Shown here: piece after piece, positions 1 through 9,096 of the stretch
Position numbering within the stretch: the stretch's first letter is position 1
Layout of the letters: each line of letters begins with the position of its first letter
Assembly (NCBI RefSeq): GCF_000620145.1
Contig: NZ_KK211083.1
Location: forward strand, 186,001-250,000
DNA: 64,000 bases
Reading direction: 5' to 3'
From: Deefgea rivuli DSM 18356
Lineage (GTDB): Bacteria > Pseudomonadota > Gammaproteobacteria > Burkholderiales > Chitinibacteraceae
Made by a program: the position numbers and the translations under genes
The notes under the pieces: model-generated
Told to the model about the DNA's origin: nothing
Databases searched by the model: none
Seen by the model: the letters and a program-made list of their open reading frames with translations, nothing else

Positions 1-107
1 CCCAAGCCCAAAAAGGCCATACTGCCGCCAATTAAGGCCATAATCATTAAAAATATAACGAGAGAGCGGCGCTTAATCGACCATTCGGAAAGATTTGGAC
101 CGATCAT
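1..107 (-). CDS. RND efflux pump inner-membrane transporter, N-terminal fragment (runs off the window)
   Basis: Only the first 35 codons are inside the window. The protein begins MIGPNLSEWSIKRRSL and runs into a hydrophobic first membrane helix (VIFLMIMALIGGSMAFLGLG). This is the usual start of HAE1-family (AcrB/MdtB-like) proton-driven multidrug transporters: a short amphipathic lead and then TM1. Its ATG (107-105) overlaps the TGA of the upstream adaptor gene (106-104) as ATGA, so translation is probably coupled and the two proteins form one efflux complex. Substrate cannot be told from this fragment. Confidence 0.8.
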   Translation of the reverse strand, partial: MIGPNLSEWSIKRRSLVIFLMIMALIGGSMAFLGL

Positions 108-1201
108 TTATCACCTCGAAGCAAGCTCACTTTTTGATTCGGGCGTAATGCTTGTACGCCAGCCGTAACGATAATATCGCCGGCGGCTAAGCCGTTCCCA
201 ATAATAACGTTTGAAATTCCGGAATGAAGGACTTCTACTTTTCGTAGGGAAACTTGTTCGGTTTTTTTATCGACTAACCAGACTGCAGCAGCGCCATCAC
301 CACGTGTCAGTGCTGTACTCGGGATCTCAAATCCTTTTGGTGCATCGATTTGCATACGTCCTGTTACCGTTGTGCCTAGACGCATGGCGGCAGGTGGATC
401 GATTAAGCCGACGCGAATACGGAATGAGCCTGTTGCTGGATCGGCGCGCGGCGAGACTTCACGGACACGACCTTCTACGGAAACGCTAGGGTCGGTAGCT
501 AAGCTGATTGTGATTTTTGGTGCAGCAGGAGCAACATCTTTGAGTTGTGCTGGAATATTGAAAATTGCATCACGGCCATCTTGCAGTGCAACTTCAACCA
601 CCATACGTCCACCTTGCACGACTTCGCCAGGTTCGGCACCTACAGCCGTGACTACGCCAGCGGCATCTGCAGTGAGTCGAGTGTAGCCTAGGCGATTACG
701 TGCGATGCTGGCATTGGCTTGTGCTGCATTGACTTGTGCTTGTGCGCTATTTGCTTGTTGTGTGATGCGATCAAAAGCCGCTTGAGAGATAAAATTCTGT
801 GAAAGCAGGTATCGATTACGTCTTTCATTGGCACGCGCTTCGATTAATAGTCCACGTGCGGCTTCTAAATTGGCTTCTGCGGCATTGACGCCGTTTTGCT
901 CATTGTCTGGGTTGAGTAGCGCGATTTCTTGCCCTGCTTTAACTGCATCGCCTACGTTGACAGATCGGCTCACCATTCGGCCATCAACGCGAAATGCCAA
1001 ATTGACTTGATTCTGCGCCTGTACAGTGCCAGAAAGTACAGTCAAATCCTTGCTGTCGGTTGCACCCACGGTCATTACTTTCACTGAGCGGATATCTACT
1101 GGGGCCGCTTCTTCTGCAGGTTTGCATGCAACGAGGAGTGTGAGCACTGCACCGAGTGCAAGCGTATTTCGCACTGAGGATTTTGTATCAATCAATGGCA
1201 T
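104..1201 (-). CDS. RND efflux system periplasmic adaptor (membrane fusion protein), lipoprotein
   Basis: The 365-residue protein begins with a lipoprotein signal peptide ending in LLVAC (Cys about residue 26), so it should be lipid-anchored in the periplasm. Next come a barrel-sandwich/lipoyl half-motif (GRMVSRSVNVGDAVKAGQ, about 74-91) and a Gln/Ala-rich coiled-coil hairpin (about 105-170). The second lipoyl half (RLTADAAGVVTAVGAEPGEV) and the beta-barrel region follow. This is the HlyD/AcrA family order; such adaptors bridge an RND pump to an outer-membrane channel. The gene overlaps the RND pump gene by ATGA. A TolC-like gene at 4678 may supply the outer channel, but it is on the other strand and separated by arcAD. 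The drug or metal specificity is not evident. Confidence 0.9.
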   Translation of the reverse strand: MPLIDTKSSVRNTLALGAVLTLLVACKPAEEAAPVDIRSVKVMTVGATDSKDLTVLSGTVQAQNQVNLAFRVDGRMVSRSVNVGDAVKAGQEIALLNPDNEQNGVNAAEANLEAARGLLIEARANERRNRYLLSQNFISQAAFDRITQQANSAQAQVNAAQANASIARNRLGYTRLTADAAGVVTAVGAEPGEVVQGGRMVVEVALQDGRDAIFNIPAQLKDVAPAAPKITISLATDPSVSVEGRVREVSPRADPATGSFRIRVGLIDPPAAMRLGTTVTGRMQIDAPKGFEIPSTALTRGDGAAAVWLVDKKTEQVSLRKVEVLHSGISNVIIGNGLAAGDIIVTAGVQALRPNQKVSLLRGDK

Positions 1202-1404
1202 AAACGGATTCCAATCAAAATTTACACAACATATAGGTAGTTAAAAACAGAGGGCTCATTTGAAGGAGCGAAGCCTTGTCTTTTCACACAAACCCATTCA
1301 AACGCTATAGTACGTTGACATTATTTAGAACCCCTATGGTTCACTTTATAGGGCTCAGTCTAGCGATACTTAATTACACTAATTGGCGAGTAGTTTTCGT
1401 ATAT

Positions 1405-1485
1405 AAATTTTATGGCAAGGCGTGAAAGTCATAGGCGGTACTGATTCGTACGACTAGGCGAGACAGCGATGCAAGAAAATTTTTG
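1405..1485. repeat. Hairpin module repeat (copy 1)
   Basis: This is an imperfect palindrome. The outer arms are AAATTTTATGGC and GCAAGAAAATTTTT, and an inner palindrome is centred on GGTACTGATTCGTACG. It shares blocks in the same order with the element at 35685-35768: GCAAGGCG, AAAGTC, GTAC..GTACG, GGCGAGAC and CGATGC. It also resembles the two modules inside the MITE at 21168-21438. It is non-coding, and its function is unknown. Confidence 0.6.
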
Positions 1486-1534
1486 TTGATCTACTTCCTT
1501 CAAATTGTTGGCCTAGAGGATCGGTTTACACAAG

Positions 1535-1571
1535 AAAACCCCATTCAGGGAGAGTGCCTGAATGAGGTTTC
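1535..1571 (-). terminator. Rho-independent terminator downstream of arcA
   Basis: On the minus strand a stem AAACCTCATTCAGG pairs, with one mismatch, with CCTGAATGGGGTTT. The loop is CACTCTC, and TTTTCTT follows. It lies 44 nt beyond the arcA stop codon. Confidence 0.8.
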
Positions 1572-1614
1572 TAATTTCTTGCCATTTTCAATTTATTTCA
1601 ATAATTTAATACGC

Positions 1615-2868
1615 TTAGAAATCAACTGCATCGCGTACGATTGGGCAAGTCATGCAGTGTCCACCACCACGTCCACGACCTAATTCAGCACCAACGATAG
1701 TGATAACTTCAACACCTTCTTTGCGTAACTGCGTATTTGTTTCTGTATTGCGGTCATAAGCAAATACAACGCCAGGAGATACCGCGACTAAGTTATTGCC
1801 ACTATCCCATTGCTGACGCTCAGAAGCATAATGATCGCCGCCAGTTTCAACGACACGCAATTTTTTGAAGTTTAGTGACTCTGCAACTACGTCAACAAAC
1901 GATTTTTTCTCAATCGTTGCTTCGATACCACTTGGTTTATCGCTTGGACGCAATGAAATTGCATGAACTTGATTCATAAACTCAGGTGAGAGCGTCACAA
2001 CATCACGATCTGCGAAAGTAAATACGGTATCCAAGTGCATTGCAGTACGTTTGCTTGGCATTGCCGCGATAATTACGCGTTCTGCTGCGCCTTTCTTAAA
2101 CAAGGCATTGGCTAATTGGCTAATACCTTGGCGCGAAGTACGTTCACTCATCCCGATTAACACAACGCCATTACCAATTGGCATCACATCGCCACCTTCA
2201 ACCGTTGCTGAGCCGAAGTTGGTGTCAGGATCGCCCCACCAGTATTCAAAGCTTGCGCTAGTAAATGTTGGGTGGAAACGGTAAATCGCGGTAGTCAGTA
2301 GTGTTTCTTCTTTGCGAGCTGGCCAATACAGTGGATTGAGCGTTACACCACCATAAATCCAGCACGTCGTATCACGTGTGTAGAGCGTGTTTGGTAATGG
2401 CGGCAATAGATACTCAGTCACACCATGAGATTCGCGCACCAAATCTAAATAGCCGCAGGTCGAGAATTCATCAGGCAAATCAAAAACAGAGATACCACCA
2501 ATCAATAGTTCAGCGAGTCGACGTGGCTCCAAGCTTTCTAAGTAGGCGCGAGTATCTTCAACTAGACCAGCACCCACATTATTGACTGTGACTTTGCGAT
2601 CCAAAATCCACGCTCGAGCTTCTGGGATCGCGACTGTTTCAGCCAGTAAATTGTGCATTTCAAGCACTTCAACGCCACGATCACGCATTTTGCTCATAAA
2701 GTCAAAATGGTCACGTTTGGCGTTTTGTACCCACATTACATCATCAAATAGTAGGGCGTCGTTGTTGCTAGGTGTCAGGCGAGTATGGGCTAGGCCTGGG
2801 GCGCAGACCATTACTTTACGCAAAATACCGACTTCAGAGTGAACACCGAAAGCATTTGTTGCAGTCAT
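1615..2868 (-). CDS. arcA: Arginine deiminase
   Basis: ArcA hydrolyses L-arginine to citrulline and ammonia, the first step of the anaerobic arginine deiminase pathway; it acts in the cytoplasm and also protects against acid. The 417-residue protein has the family's catalytic elements: TRDTT (Asp), [19 protein letters not shown] (the His and Asp pair) and the C-terminal [14 protein letters not shown] with the nucleophilic Cys. I chose the start MTATNAFG at 2868 because AAGGAGCT precedes it at good spacing; a longer frame to 2907 lacks a ribosome site. It follows arcD by 28 nt on the same strand and is probably cotranscribed. arcB and arcC are not adjacent, which is unusual. Confidence 0.96.
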   Translation of the reverse strand: MTATNAFGVHSEVGILRKVMVCAPGLAHTRLTPSNNDALLFDDVMWVQNAKRDHFDFMSKMRDRGVEVLEMHNLLAETVAIPEARAWILDRKVTVNNVGAGLVEDTRAYLESLEPRRLAELLIGGISVFDLPDEFSTCGYLDLVRESHGVTEYLLPPLPNTLYTRDTTCWIYGGVTLNPLYWPARKEETLLTTAIYRFHPTFTSASFEYWWGDPDTNFGSATVEGGDVMPIGNGVVLIGMSERTSRQGISQLANALFKKGAAERVIIAAMPSKRTAMHLDTVFTFADRDVVTLSPEFMNQVHAISLRPSDKPSGIEATIEKKSFVDVVAESLNFKKLRVVETGGDHYASERQQWDSGNNLVAVSPGVVFAYDRNTETNTQLRKEGVEVITIVGAELGRGRGGGHCMTCPIVRDAVDF

Positions 2869-2896
2869 TGATAGCTCCTTGTTAAACGAATCTTGC

Positions 2897-4327
2897 TTAG
2901 ATAGCAATTTGGCCGGTGATCAGTGCAAAGATTCCGATAACGGCACCGATTGATGTGGCCACAAATAACCCTTTTTCCGCTGGGTTAAATACGGTTTTTC
3001 CTTGCTCACGCTGGGCAAGAATGAACATGATTGAACCAGGCGCAAACAAAATGCACGCCAGTAGAATGTGTTTAAATCCCCCAGAGAACAACATGAACAA
3101 TGAGTAGAGTGTTGCAACAGCAGCGATTTTCATATCACTCGAGAGCGCTTTATCATCGGCTGCGTAGGTGTCACGTTTTAGGGTGAGTTTGAGAGCATAG
3201 GCAGCAACGAGCACATATGGGATTAAGGTCATTGCGCTGGTCATATCAAGCGCAAGATTGAATGCCTCTTGTGCAAACATCGTTGAGATTAAGAAGATTT
3301 GAACCAAACTATTGGTAACCCATAGCGCGGCAACAGGCACACCATTTTTGTTTTCGCGAGCCAAAAATTTCGGCACTAGTTTGCTTTTTGATGCTGAAAA
3401 TAAGACTTCGGCCGCTAGCAGTGACCAAGCCAGATAAGCACCCAGCACTGAAACAATCAGACCAATACTGACAAACCATGCACCCCAAGGTCCAACGATA
3501 TAAGCGAGTACACCCGCCATTGATGGCTGGCGTAAAGCGCCCAAATCATCGCGTAGCATGACGCCATAAGGAAGTAGTGTGACCATCACTAATAGGCAAA
3601 GCACACCAATGAAGCCCATTACGGTTGCCCAGCCCACATCCTCACGTTTTTTTGCAAAGCGTGAATAAACGCTGGCGCCTTCAATACCGATAAACACGAA
3701 TACCGTAACTAGCATCGTGCTACGAACTTGGTTAAATACATCGGTGAGGCTGTATGAGCCACCGCCCCAGAAGCTGGCGGCAAACATATCTTTTTGAAAG
3801 GCGAATATAAGGATGATAACAAAGAGAATAATCGGGATGATTTTGGCGACAGTCACGACTTGATTGATAAACGCAGCTTCTTTAATGCCGCGCAAAATCA
3901 TAAAGTGAACGCCCCATAAAATGATGGACGAGAAAAACACCGCCATGGGGGTATTGCCATCGCCAAACATCGGAACAATTGCGCCAATAGTGGATTTAAT
4001 CAGAATAAAATAAGTTGTATTCCCAAGGCAGGTACCTGCCCAGAAACCAAATGCAGCCATAAAACCGGCGTAGTTACCAAATCCGGCAGTGGCATAACCG
4101 TAAATACCTGTATCGATTTCTGGTTTACGCACCGCCAGAGATTGAAATACAAAAGCAAGCATCAGCATACCGCCGCCAGCGATAAGCCAAGACACAATCG
4201 CGCCAAATGGACCGGTTGCTACCCCAAAGCGAGCAGGAATTGAAAAAATCCCTGCGCCAACCATGGAGCCGACCACCATTGCGGTCAGCGCGAGGCGGGA
4301 TATTTTATGTTCTTCTGATGAACTCAT
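2897..4327 (-). CDS. arcD: Arginine/ornithine antiporter (APC family)
   Basis: The 476-residue polytopic membrane protein has about 12-13 predicted helices and the amino acid-polyamine-organocation N-terminal signature [15 protein letters not shown] (about residues 20-34). It is first gene of an arcD-arcA pair, which points to arginine uptake in exchange for ornithine (or citrulline) to feed the deiminase. In most species the exchange partner is ornithine made by ArcB. With arcB not adjacent here, the real counter-substrate is uncertain. Its start ATG (4327) is preceded by GGAGAGATC. Confidence 0.9.
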   Translation of the reverse strand: MSSSEEHKISRLALTAMVVGSMVGAGIFSIPARFGVATGPFGAIVSWLIAGGGMLMLAFVFQSLAVRKPEIDTGIYGYATAGFGNYAGFMAAFGFWAGTCLGNTTYFILIKSTIGAIVPMFGDGNTPMAVFFSSIILWGVHFMILRGIKEAAFINQVVTVAKIIPIILFVIILIFAFQKDMFAASFWGGGSYSLTDVFNQVRSTMLVTVFVFIGIEGASVYSRFAKKREDVGWATVMGFIGVLCLLVMVTLLPYGVMLRDDLGALRQPSMAGVLAYIVGPWGAWFVSIGLIVSVLGAYLAWSLLAAEVLFSASKSKLVPKFLARENKNGVPVAALWVTNSLVQIFLISTMFAQEAFNLALDMTSAMTLIPYVLVAAYALKLTLKRDTYAADDKALSSDMKIAAVATLYSLFMLFSGGFKHILLACILFAPGSIMFILAQREQGKTVFNPAEKGLFVATSIGAVIGIFALITGQIAI

Positions 4328-4677
4328 GATCTCTCCGAATTGAAAGTGTATTGGCGTATTTTTGTAGACTTACTAATTGTGTTGAGTAAGTTAGCGCAAA
4401 GTAAAAGTGCTGTCCAACAGAAAATTTCATGGCTCATTGGGTTTAGTAACAAAATGCTGACTAGCGTAGCTGCTACGCTGCTTGTATTTTAAATACTTAC
4501 TTGGTGTATTGTAGGCTTAAATTGGTAAGAGTTTGTGCTTGATCATTTGATTAAATACTGAATTTAAGCTGTCATAGGCTACAAGTGAATTGTGTGGCAC
4601 AATTTCACGCGACTAGAAGCGGCGCGGCCGACTGTAAGACAAATTGCTGTGTGACTTATTTAATATGGGAAACAATT
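4328..4677. promoter_or_regulatory. Divergent promoter region between arcD and tolC-like gene
   Basis: This 350-nt non-coding region separates two divergent genes and must hold both promoters. It has two perfect small palindromes: AGCGTAGC-T-GCTACGCT at 4463-4479 and GTATTT-T-AAATAC at 4484-4496. A TTGATCATTTGAT at about 4542 resembles half of an FNR/ANR site but does not fit the full TTGAT-N4-ATCAA pattern. Confidence 0.5.
4463..4479. promoter_or_regulatory. Candidate operator: perfect 8+1+8 inverted repeat
   Basis: AGCGTAGC and GCTACGCT are perfect reverse complements around a single T. The site lies about 135 nt upstream of arcD and 199 nt upstream of the tolC-like start. Size and symmetry fit a dimeric regulator site. 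No known regulator is recognised. Confidence 0.4.
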
Positions 4678-6018
4678 GTGAAACTAAAGCCTATCTTCTT
4701 TCTTTTCGCTTCGATTTTTGTGCTACCCGCGCATGCTGTCGATTTGCTGGATGCATGGCAAGCGGCAAAAAAATATGACGCTAATTTTTCTGCCGCCAAT
4801 TCAGCACGAATTGCAGGGCAAGAAAAAGCAGTTCAAGGTCGCTCTTTACTCTTACCGCAAATCGGTTTGGGCGCGAATGTGAATCATGCGCGAATTGATA
4901 GCTCGCCAGGCAATCCAACACCGAGTAATCCGCAGCTTGATAAATCCGGCCAAACTTATGGTTATAGTGTCAGGCTGACTCAGCCGATTTATCGGCAAGA
5001 GGCTTTTGTTGCTGCGGATCAGCTATCCAAACAAACCGAGTTGGCCGATTTACAATTTCGCGTGGCTGAGCAGTCATTGATTTTGCGCGTGGCGCAAAGT
5101 TATTTTGATGTTTTAACCGCGCAAGAAAACGTATTGTTATCGGCCGCTCAGCGGGATGCGGTTGCGCAGCAACTCGCATCAGCCAAGCGCTCATTTGATG
5201 TGGGATCAGCCAATATTAATGACGTGAATGCAGCACAAGCTCGCTATGACGGGATTGCAGCTAATGAGATTATCGCGGCGAATGATCTCGAAATTCGGCA
5301 AAACGCATTTCGATTCTTAACTAATTTGGAAGCGATGCAATTGGCAACGGCAGCCAATGCAATTGAGCCTACTTTGCCAGTGCCCAATGATTTAAAAGAA
5401 TGGCAGGCGCGCACAGAGACCGGCAGCTTTGATTTACTGGCTCAGCGCTTAAATCTGGAGATTGTTGGCAAAAATATTGAGCTTTACCGTTTACAAGATT
5501 CACCCACCTTGGATTTGGTCGCTAGCTACGGTCAGGCTTTTGATGGCAGCGGTTTATCCCGTAATGGCGGTACGGATCGATTGGGAACGGGTGTGATTGG
5601 CGTGCAGTTCTCTGTGCCTATTTTCACGGGCGGACGTCGTTCTTCACAACTTAGAGAAAGTTTGGCTAATCGTGATCAACAAGTTGATCGAGTTGAAGCA
5701 ACACGTCGCGATGCATTGCAAACTAATAAACAGGCTTTTTTGGGTGTTTCAGCGGGGGCGGCTCAGATTCGCGCGCTGCAGCAGGCTTTGACTTCTAGTA
5801 AGTCTTTGCTTGATTCAACCAAGTTAGGGCATGAAGTGGGCGTGAGTACCATGCTGGACGTATTGGATGCTAACCAGCGTTATTATGAAACGCGCTATCG
5901 CTTAGTCTTAGCCAAATACGCGTACATTTTCTCGACCTTGCAACTTGCTGCATCGACAGGTGTGTTGAATGAGCAAGTGCTACAGCATGCAAATCAATGG
6001 TTCAGTAGTAATTTATAG
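4678..6018 (+). CDS. TolC-family outer-membrane efflux protein
   Basis: This is a TolC-type trimeric outer-membrane channel that works with RND, ABC or MFS pumps or type I secretion. Starting at GTG 4678, the 446-residue product begins with a clear signal peptide (KLKPIFFLFASIFVLPAHA, then VD). GGGA lies about 8 nt upstream. A longer in-frame extension to 4585 is not signal-like. Two outer-membrane efflux repeats follow (about 20-210 and 235-430), rich in Ala/Gln heptads. The phrases LRVAQSYFDVLTAQENV and LGHEVGVSTMLDVLDANQRYYE are typical of the family. It is monocistronic with its own terminator. It may serve the RND pump at the left edge or others. Confidence 0.92.
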   Translation: MKLKPIFFLFASIFVLPAHAVDLLDAWQAAKKYDANFSAANSARIAGQEKAVQGRSLLLPQIGLGANVNHARIDSSPGNPTPSNPQLDKSGQTYGYSVRLTQPIYRQEAFVAADQLSKQTELADLQFRVAEQSLILRVAQSYFDVLTAQENVLLSAAQRDAVAQQLASAKRSFDVGSANINDVNAAQARYDGIAANEIIAANDLEIRQNAFRFLTNLEAMQLATAANAIEPTLPVPNDLKEWQARTETGSFDLLAQRLNLEIVGKNIELYRLQDSPTLDLVASYGQAFDGSGLSRNGGTDRLGTGVIGVQFSVPIFTGGRRSSQLRESLANRDQQVDRVEATRRDALQTNKQAFLGVSAGAAQIRALQQALTSSKSLLDSTKLGHEVGVSTMLDVLDANQRYYETRYRLVLAKYAYIFSTLQLAASTGVLNEQVLQHANQWFSSNL

Positions 6019-6034
6019 TCGTCATCTGTGAATT

Positions 6035-6067
6035 AAAGCCATCGGTGTCGCCACCGATGGCTTTTTT
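6035..6067 (+). terminator. Rho-independent terminator after tolC-like gene
   Basis: A perfect 10-bp stem, GCCATCGGTG/CACCGATGGC, has loop TCGC and is extended by AAA/TTT. It is followed by TTTTTT, 17 nt after the tolC-like stop. It may also act on the convergent GntP gene from the other side, although the T tract there is weaker. Confidence 0.88.
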
Positions 6068-6069
6068 AC

Positions 6070-7539
6070 TTAAAACGACCCAAACATCGTTCCCAGAACA
6101 ATCACCACCACCAACGCAATGATCGCGCCGACAATACAACTCATCACGATATCGAAATAGCTTTTACTATGCGTTGATCCGCATAGCGTTAACAAAGTCA
6201 CCACCGCGCCGTTATGCGGCAAGCTATCTAATGTGCCCGCGCCAATCACCGCAACGCGATGGAGCAAAGCTGGATCCATGCCGATTTCAGTTGCCAATTG
6301 CAAATAGTTAGCCCCCAGTGCTTCAAGAGCAATTGTCATACCACCCGATGCGGAGCCAGTGAGCGCAGCGAGAATATTGGTCGAAACGGCCAAAGAAACC
6401 AGCGGGCCGCCCTGAATCGACAATACCCATTCGGTAACCAGAGAAAACACCGGCATTGCAGCCACAACGGCACCAAAACCCACCAAACTGGCAACGCTGA
6501 GAATCGGCAAGCTGGATGCATTTGCACCCGCAGCCACGGTTTCGCGCAAATTGAGTAGGCGTTTACGATTGCCAATAATCAGCACCGTAATTGCAGACAA
6601 TAGCGCCACAATCACCGACCACACGCCACTCACTGAAGACAGGCTGATGCCACCCCATTGCGAATCGGCCAAAAAGCTCGTGTCCATTCTGGGTAAGATC
6701 ACCATCGACATAATGAAATTGACTGCAATCACGACCAAAAGCGGCAAAATAGCCATCAAAGTGCTTGGCGCTTGCGTGCTATGGCAGCCTGTGTGGATCT
6801 CATGCGGGTCGAATGCATCTGTTGTTGCTGCGCGTTCGCGAGTTAAAGCATTGTCGGCAAGTTCAGCAACTTCAGCGTTCACTTGTTCAATTTGGTCTTC
6901 GCGGCCATAGCCCTCACCAGCACGGCGCGCAGCAGCGGCGGCGCGTAGCAGCCACCACATACCAAATGAAAACATGACGGCAGACGCAATCATGCCCAAG
7001 CCCGGTGCGGCAAATGGCGTAGTGCCAAAAAATGGCATTGGAATCGCATTTTGCACCGCAGGTGTGCCCGGCATCGCCGACATGGTAAAGGTGAACGTGC
7101 CTAAACCAATCGCGGCAGGCATTAAGCGATAAGGAATATTTGCGGCACGGAACAAGCCTTGTGCCATCGGAACAATCACAAAAAAGGCGACAAATAAGCT
7201 CACGCCGCCATAAGTGACCAATGCGCCAGCCAAAACCACCGCCAAAATAGCGCGCTGAATACCGAGTTTTTCGGTCATAAAGCGCGTAATTTCGGTGACT
7301 GAGCCACTATCGTCCATCAACTTACCAAAGACGGCGCCGACCAAAAATAACGGAAAAAACTGCGCGACAAAACCGCCTGCCGCACCCATAAATGTTTGCG
7401 TCCAGTGCGCCAACATTGGCTCACCCGAAGCAATCGCGACAATCAGTGCTGCCAGCGGTGTCAGAACCAGTACGCTCCAGCCACGGAAGGACATCCAGAT
7501 TAAAAATCCCAGTCCCAGCAAAATACCGAGCAAACCCAT
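6070..7539 (-). CDS. GntP-family permease (gluconate or 3-hydroxybutyrate type)
   Basis: The 489-residue integral membrane protein has about 12 helices. GntP family signatures are LFLVGAVFGKLMDDSGSV, YGGVSLFVAFFVIVPMA and the C-terminal GTLDSLPHNGAVVTLLTLCG. GntP members are proton symporters for gluconate or related hydroxy acids. The patatin-like gene ends 3 nt before this gene's start, so the two are cotranscribed. GntP permeases paired with patatin-like proteins and 3-hydroxybutyrate dehydrogenase occur in other proteobacteria, so 3-hydroxybutyrate is a plausible substrate; that is inference, and no gluconate kinase is nearby. Confidence 0.85.
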   Translation of the reverse strand: MGLLGILLGLGFLIWMSFRGWSVLVLTPLAALIVAIASGEPMLAHWTQTFMGAAGGFVAQFFPLFLVGAVFGKLMDDSGSVTEITRFMTEKLGIQRAILAVVLAGALVTYGGVSLFVAFFVIVPMAQGLFRAANIPYRLMPAAIGLGTFTFTMSAMPGTPAVQNAIPMPFFGTTPFAAPGLGMIASAVMFSFGMWWLLRAAAAARRAGEGYGREDQIEQVNAEVAELADNALTRERAATTDAFDPHEIHTGCHSTQAPSTLMAILPLLVVIAVNFIMSMVILPRMDTSFLADSQWGGISLSSVSGVWSVIVALLSAITVLIIGNRKRLLNLRETVAAGANASSLPILSVASLVGFGAVVAAMPVFSLVTEWVLSIQGGPLVSLAVSTNILAALTGSASGGMTIALEALGANYLQLATEIGMDPALLHRVAVIGAGTLDSLPHNGAVVTLLTLCGSTHSKSYFDIVMSCIVGAIIALVVVIVLGTMFGSF

Positions 7540-7542
7540 TTC

Positions 7543-8610
7543 TTAAACCTCCGTGAGTAGGAAATCAATATCGAGTGTTGAGCGCACGCCAATGCTGTCG
7601 CCGTGCGTGGCTAAAAATTGCTCCGCAGCCTTGCGGCCTTCATCGCGCAACATGCAAAAGAAAGCCCATTCGGCCAGCATTTTTGATGAATAACCCAGTT
7701 GCAACATGATGGATTCACTTTCAACGCGGTGAATTCGCATTTTGGCCCAGTTCGCGCCTTCACCCGTGCTGTTTGGATCTGCCACTTTGCGCAACAGCGC
7801 CGCCATGCGTAGCTCTTTAATCAATGGCGAATTAAATGAAATTTCATTTAAGCGATTATTGATTTCGTTGGCAGTACGCGGTGTGCCGGGGCGGGAAACC
7901 GGATTGATTGAAACTAAAATCGTATCGTCCGAATCGCAATCGCGCACCAGAGGCGTGATCGTTGGATTGCCGGTAAAACCGCCGTCCCAATATGGTTCGC
8001 CATCAATTTCGACGGCTTTAAACATCGTTGGCAAACACGCCGATGCCATCAACACATCAGAACTGATTTCGGCATTGCGAAATACGCGGCCACGCCCAGA
8101 ATTCACATTGGTTGCAGTTACAAATAAGCGTGGCACTGTGGTTTTGGCCAAACGCTCAAAGTCGACGCAATCATTCAGAATTTTGCTGAGTGGATTTGCT
8201 CCGCCCATTGAGGTGTCATACGGCGAGCACAGGCGTGCCGATAAATCAGCAGCAACGAAGGCTGGGGAATAATCTAGCGTCCATTTACCGGTGAGCATCT
8301 CAATGGGGCCACGGCGAAACGGGCTAAGCAAAGCGGCGTCAGCAACGCTGCGCCAGAATTTTTCTAGCGCTTTTTTCGCGCCTTCACGACCGCCAGCGGC
8401 TAAGCCATCTGCCATCACTGCTGCGTTCATTGCGCCAGCGGATGTGCCGGAAATCCCGTCAAATTCCATCCATGTTTCTTCTAAGAATCGATCCAGTACA
8501 CCCCAAGTGTAAGCTCCATGCGAGCCGCCGCCTTGTAAAGCCAGATCAACTAATACTGTTTTACGCGTGCCAGCAGCTTGAGCTGCGGGTTTATCTTTTG
8601 CAATCGCCAT
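7543..8610 (-). CDS. Patatin-like phospholipase
   Basis: The 355-residue protein shows the patatin fold's catalytic elements. These are the oxyanion loop GGGSHGAYTWGVLD (about 28-41), the nucleophile elbow GISGTSAG with serine in G-x-S-x-G (about 53-60), and the aspartate in DGGFTGNP (about 209-216). The C-terminal part resembles the extra domain found on many bacterial patatins. It would hydrolyse acyl esters of lipids, or possibly act on storage polymer. Start MAIAKDKPAA at 8610 is preferred because AAGGG precedes it; the frame is open ten codons further. No signal peptide is seen, so it is cytoplasmic. Cotranscribed with the GntP permease. Confidence 0.88.
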   Translation of the reverse strand: MAIAKDKPAAQAAGTRKTVLVDLALQGGGSHGAYTWGVLDRFLEETWMEFDGISGTSAGAMNAAVMADGLAAGGREGAKKALEKFWRSVADAALLSPFRRGPIEMLTGKWTLDYSPAFVAADLSARLCSPYDTSMGGANPLSKILNDCVDFERLAKTTVPRLFVTATNVNSGRGRVFRNAEISSDVLMASACLPTMFKAVEIDGEPYWDGGFTGNPTITPLVRDCDSDDTILVSINPVSRPGTPRTANEINNRLNEISFNSPLIKELRMAALLRKVADPNSTGEGANWAKMRIHRVESESIMLQLGYSSKMLAEWAFFCMLRDEGRKAAEQFLATHGDSIGVRSTLDIDFLLTEV

Positions 8611-8705
8611 TTTGAAGCCCTTGTCTTGTAGATGAATCAATCCGTCGAGTGATGCAGCGAAAGTCTTATCTTGCTGCGATTTTTTCTTTATTACTTAGGT
8701 TTTAG

Positions 8706-8756
8706 ATGTATGTGAATGTAGGCCAATTAAAATATGGCTTGCAGGTGTATACCTAT
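8706..8756. repeat. 51-nt palindromic element, copy A
   Basis: It starts ATGTATGTGAATGTAGGC and ends GGCTTGCAGGTGTATACCTAT (last 21 positions, with GTATACCTAT outermost). Length and spacing of the outer TAT..ATACC blocks are identical to the other copies. It lies upstream of the patatin gene and downstream of the pglL-like gene. Confidence 0.75.
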
Positions 8757-8847
8757 ATATTGCTGCAATGCAGCACCAGCTGACTGCCTATCTTAGCGTA
8801 GCGCTTGCAAAAAGTAAGTTAATTTTGTTTGATTGCTGCAAATTGAC

Positions 8848-8876
8848 TAGGGTCTGTTGACGTTTGGTTTACGATC
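8848..8876. repeat. Solitary terminal repeat of the 21168-21438 MITE
   Basis: The 29 nt beginning CTAGGGTCTGTTGACGTTTG and ending GTTTACGATC are identical to the left terminus of the MITE at 21168. No matching right end was found before 9096, so this is a relic or solo terminus. Confidence 0.7.
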
Positions 8877-9096
8877 ACTTCGCCATGAGTTTTACAGTTG
8901 CATTGGAGCAGATTGTTTATGGCAACAGCATTTAGATCAGAAATTAAAGTGAGAACTGATTTAAGCAGATTGGATAGTGCCAAGATTTGATGCAGAGGGG
9001 AGCGTCCTTTGCGGACGTGTTTGATGCTTAAAACAAAAGATGAGAATTCATCATGAATGGGCGGCCCCTTCAAGGAAGTGAGCCGCCGCAGTGTGA

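Larger units (their letters stand above)
1202..1614. other. Intergenic region between efflux adaptor and arcA
   Basis: This 413-nt stretch has no convincing gene. It should hold the promoter of the adaptor-pump operon at its left side. It also holds an imperfect hairpin repeat (1405-1485) and the arcA terminator (1535-1571). A 66-codon plus-strand reading frame at 1483-1683 runs through the terminator into arcA and is not supported. Confidence 0.6.
8611..9096. other. Intergenic region with two repeats
   Basis: This 486-nt stretch upstream of the patatin gene and downstream of the pglL-like gene has no supported gene. It holds a copy of the 51-nt palindrome (8706-8756) and a solitary MITE-type terminus (8848-8876). 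A small GCTGCAATGCAGC hairpin lies near 8762. An 84-codon minus-strand frame at 8819-9073 runs through the MITE terminus and resembles nothing known. GGCGGC (9060) and GCCGCC (9082) could pair just past the pglL-like stop, but no T tract follows. Confidence 0.6.

Noticed and set aside
4541-4556. FNR/ANR box upstream of arcD
   Set aside because: TTGATCATTTGAT lacks the inverted ATCAA half at the right spacing.
8819-9073. 84-codon minus-strand reading frame
   Set aside because: It runs through a mobile-element terminus, has no recognisable domain and no good ribosome site.
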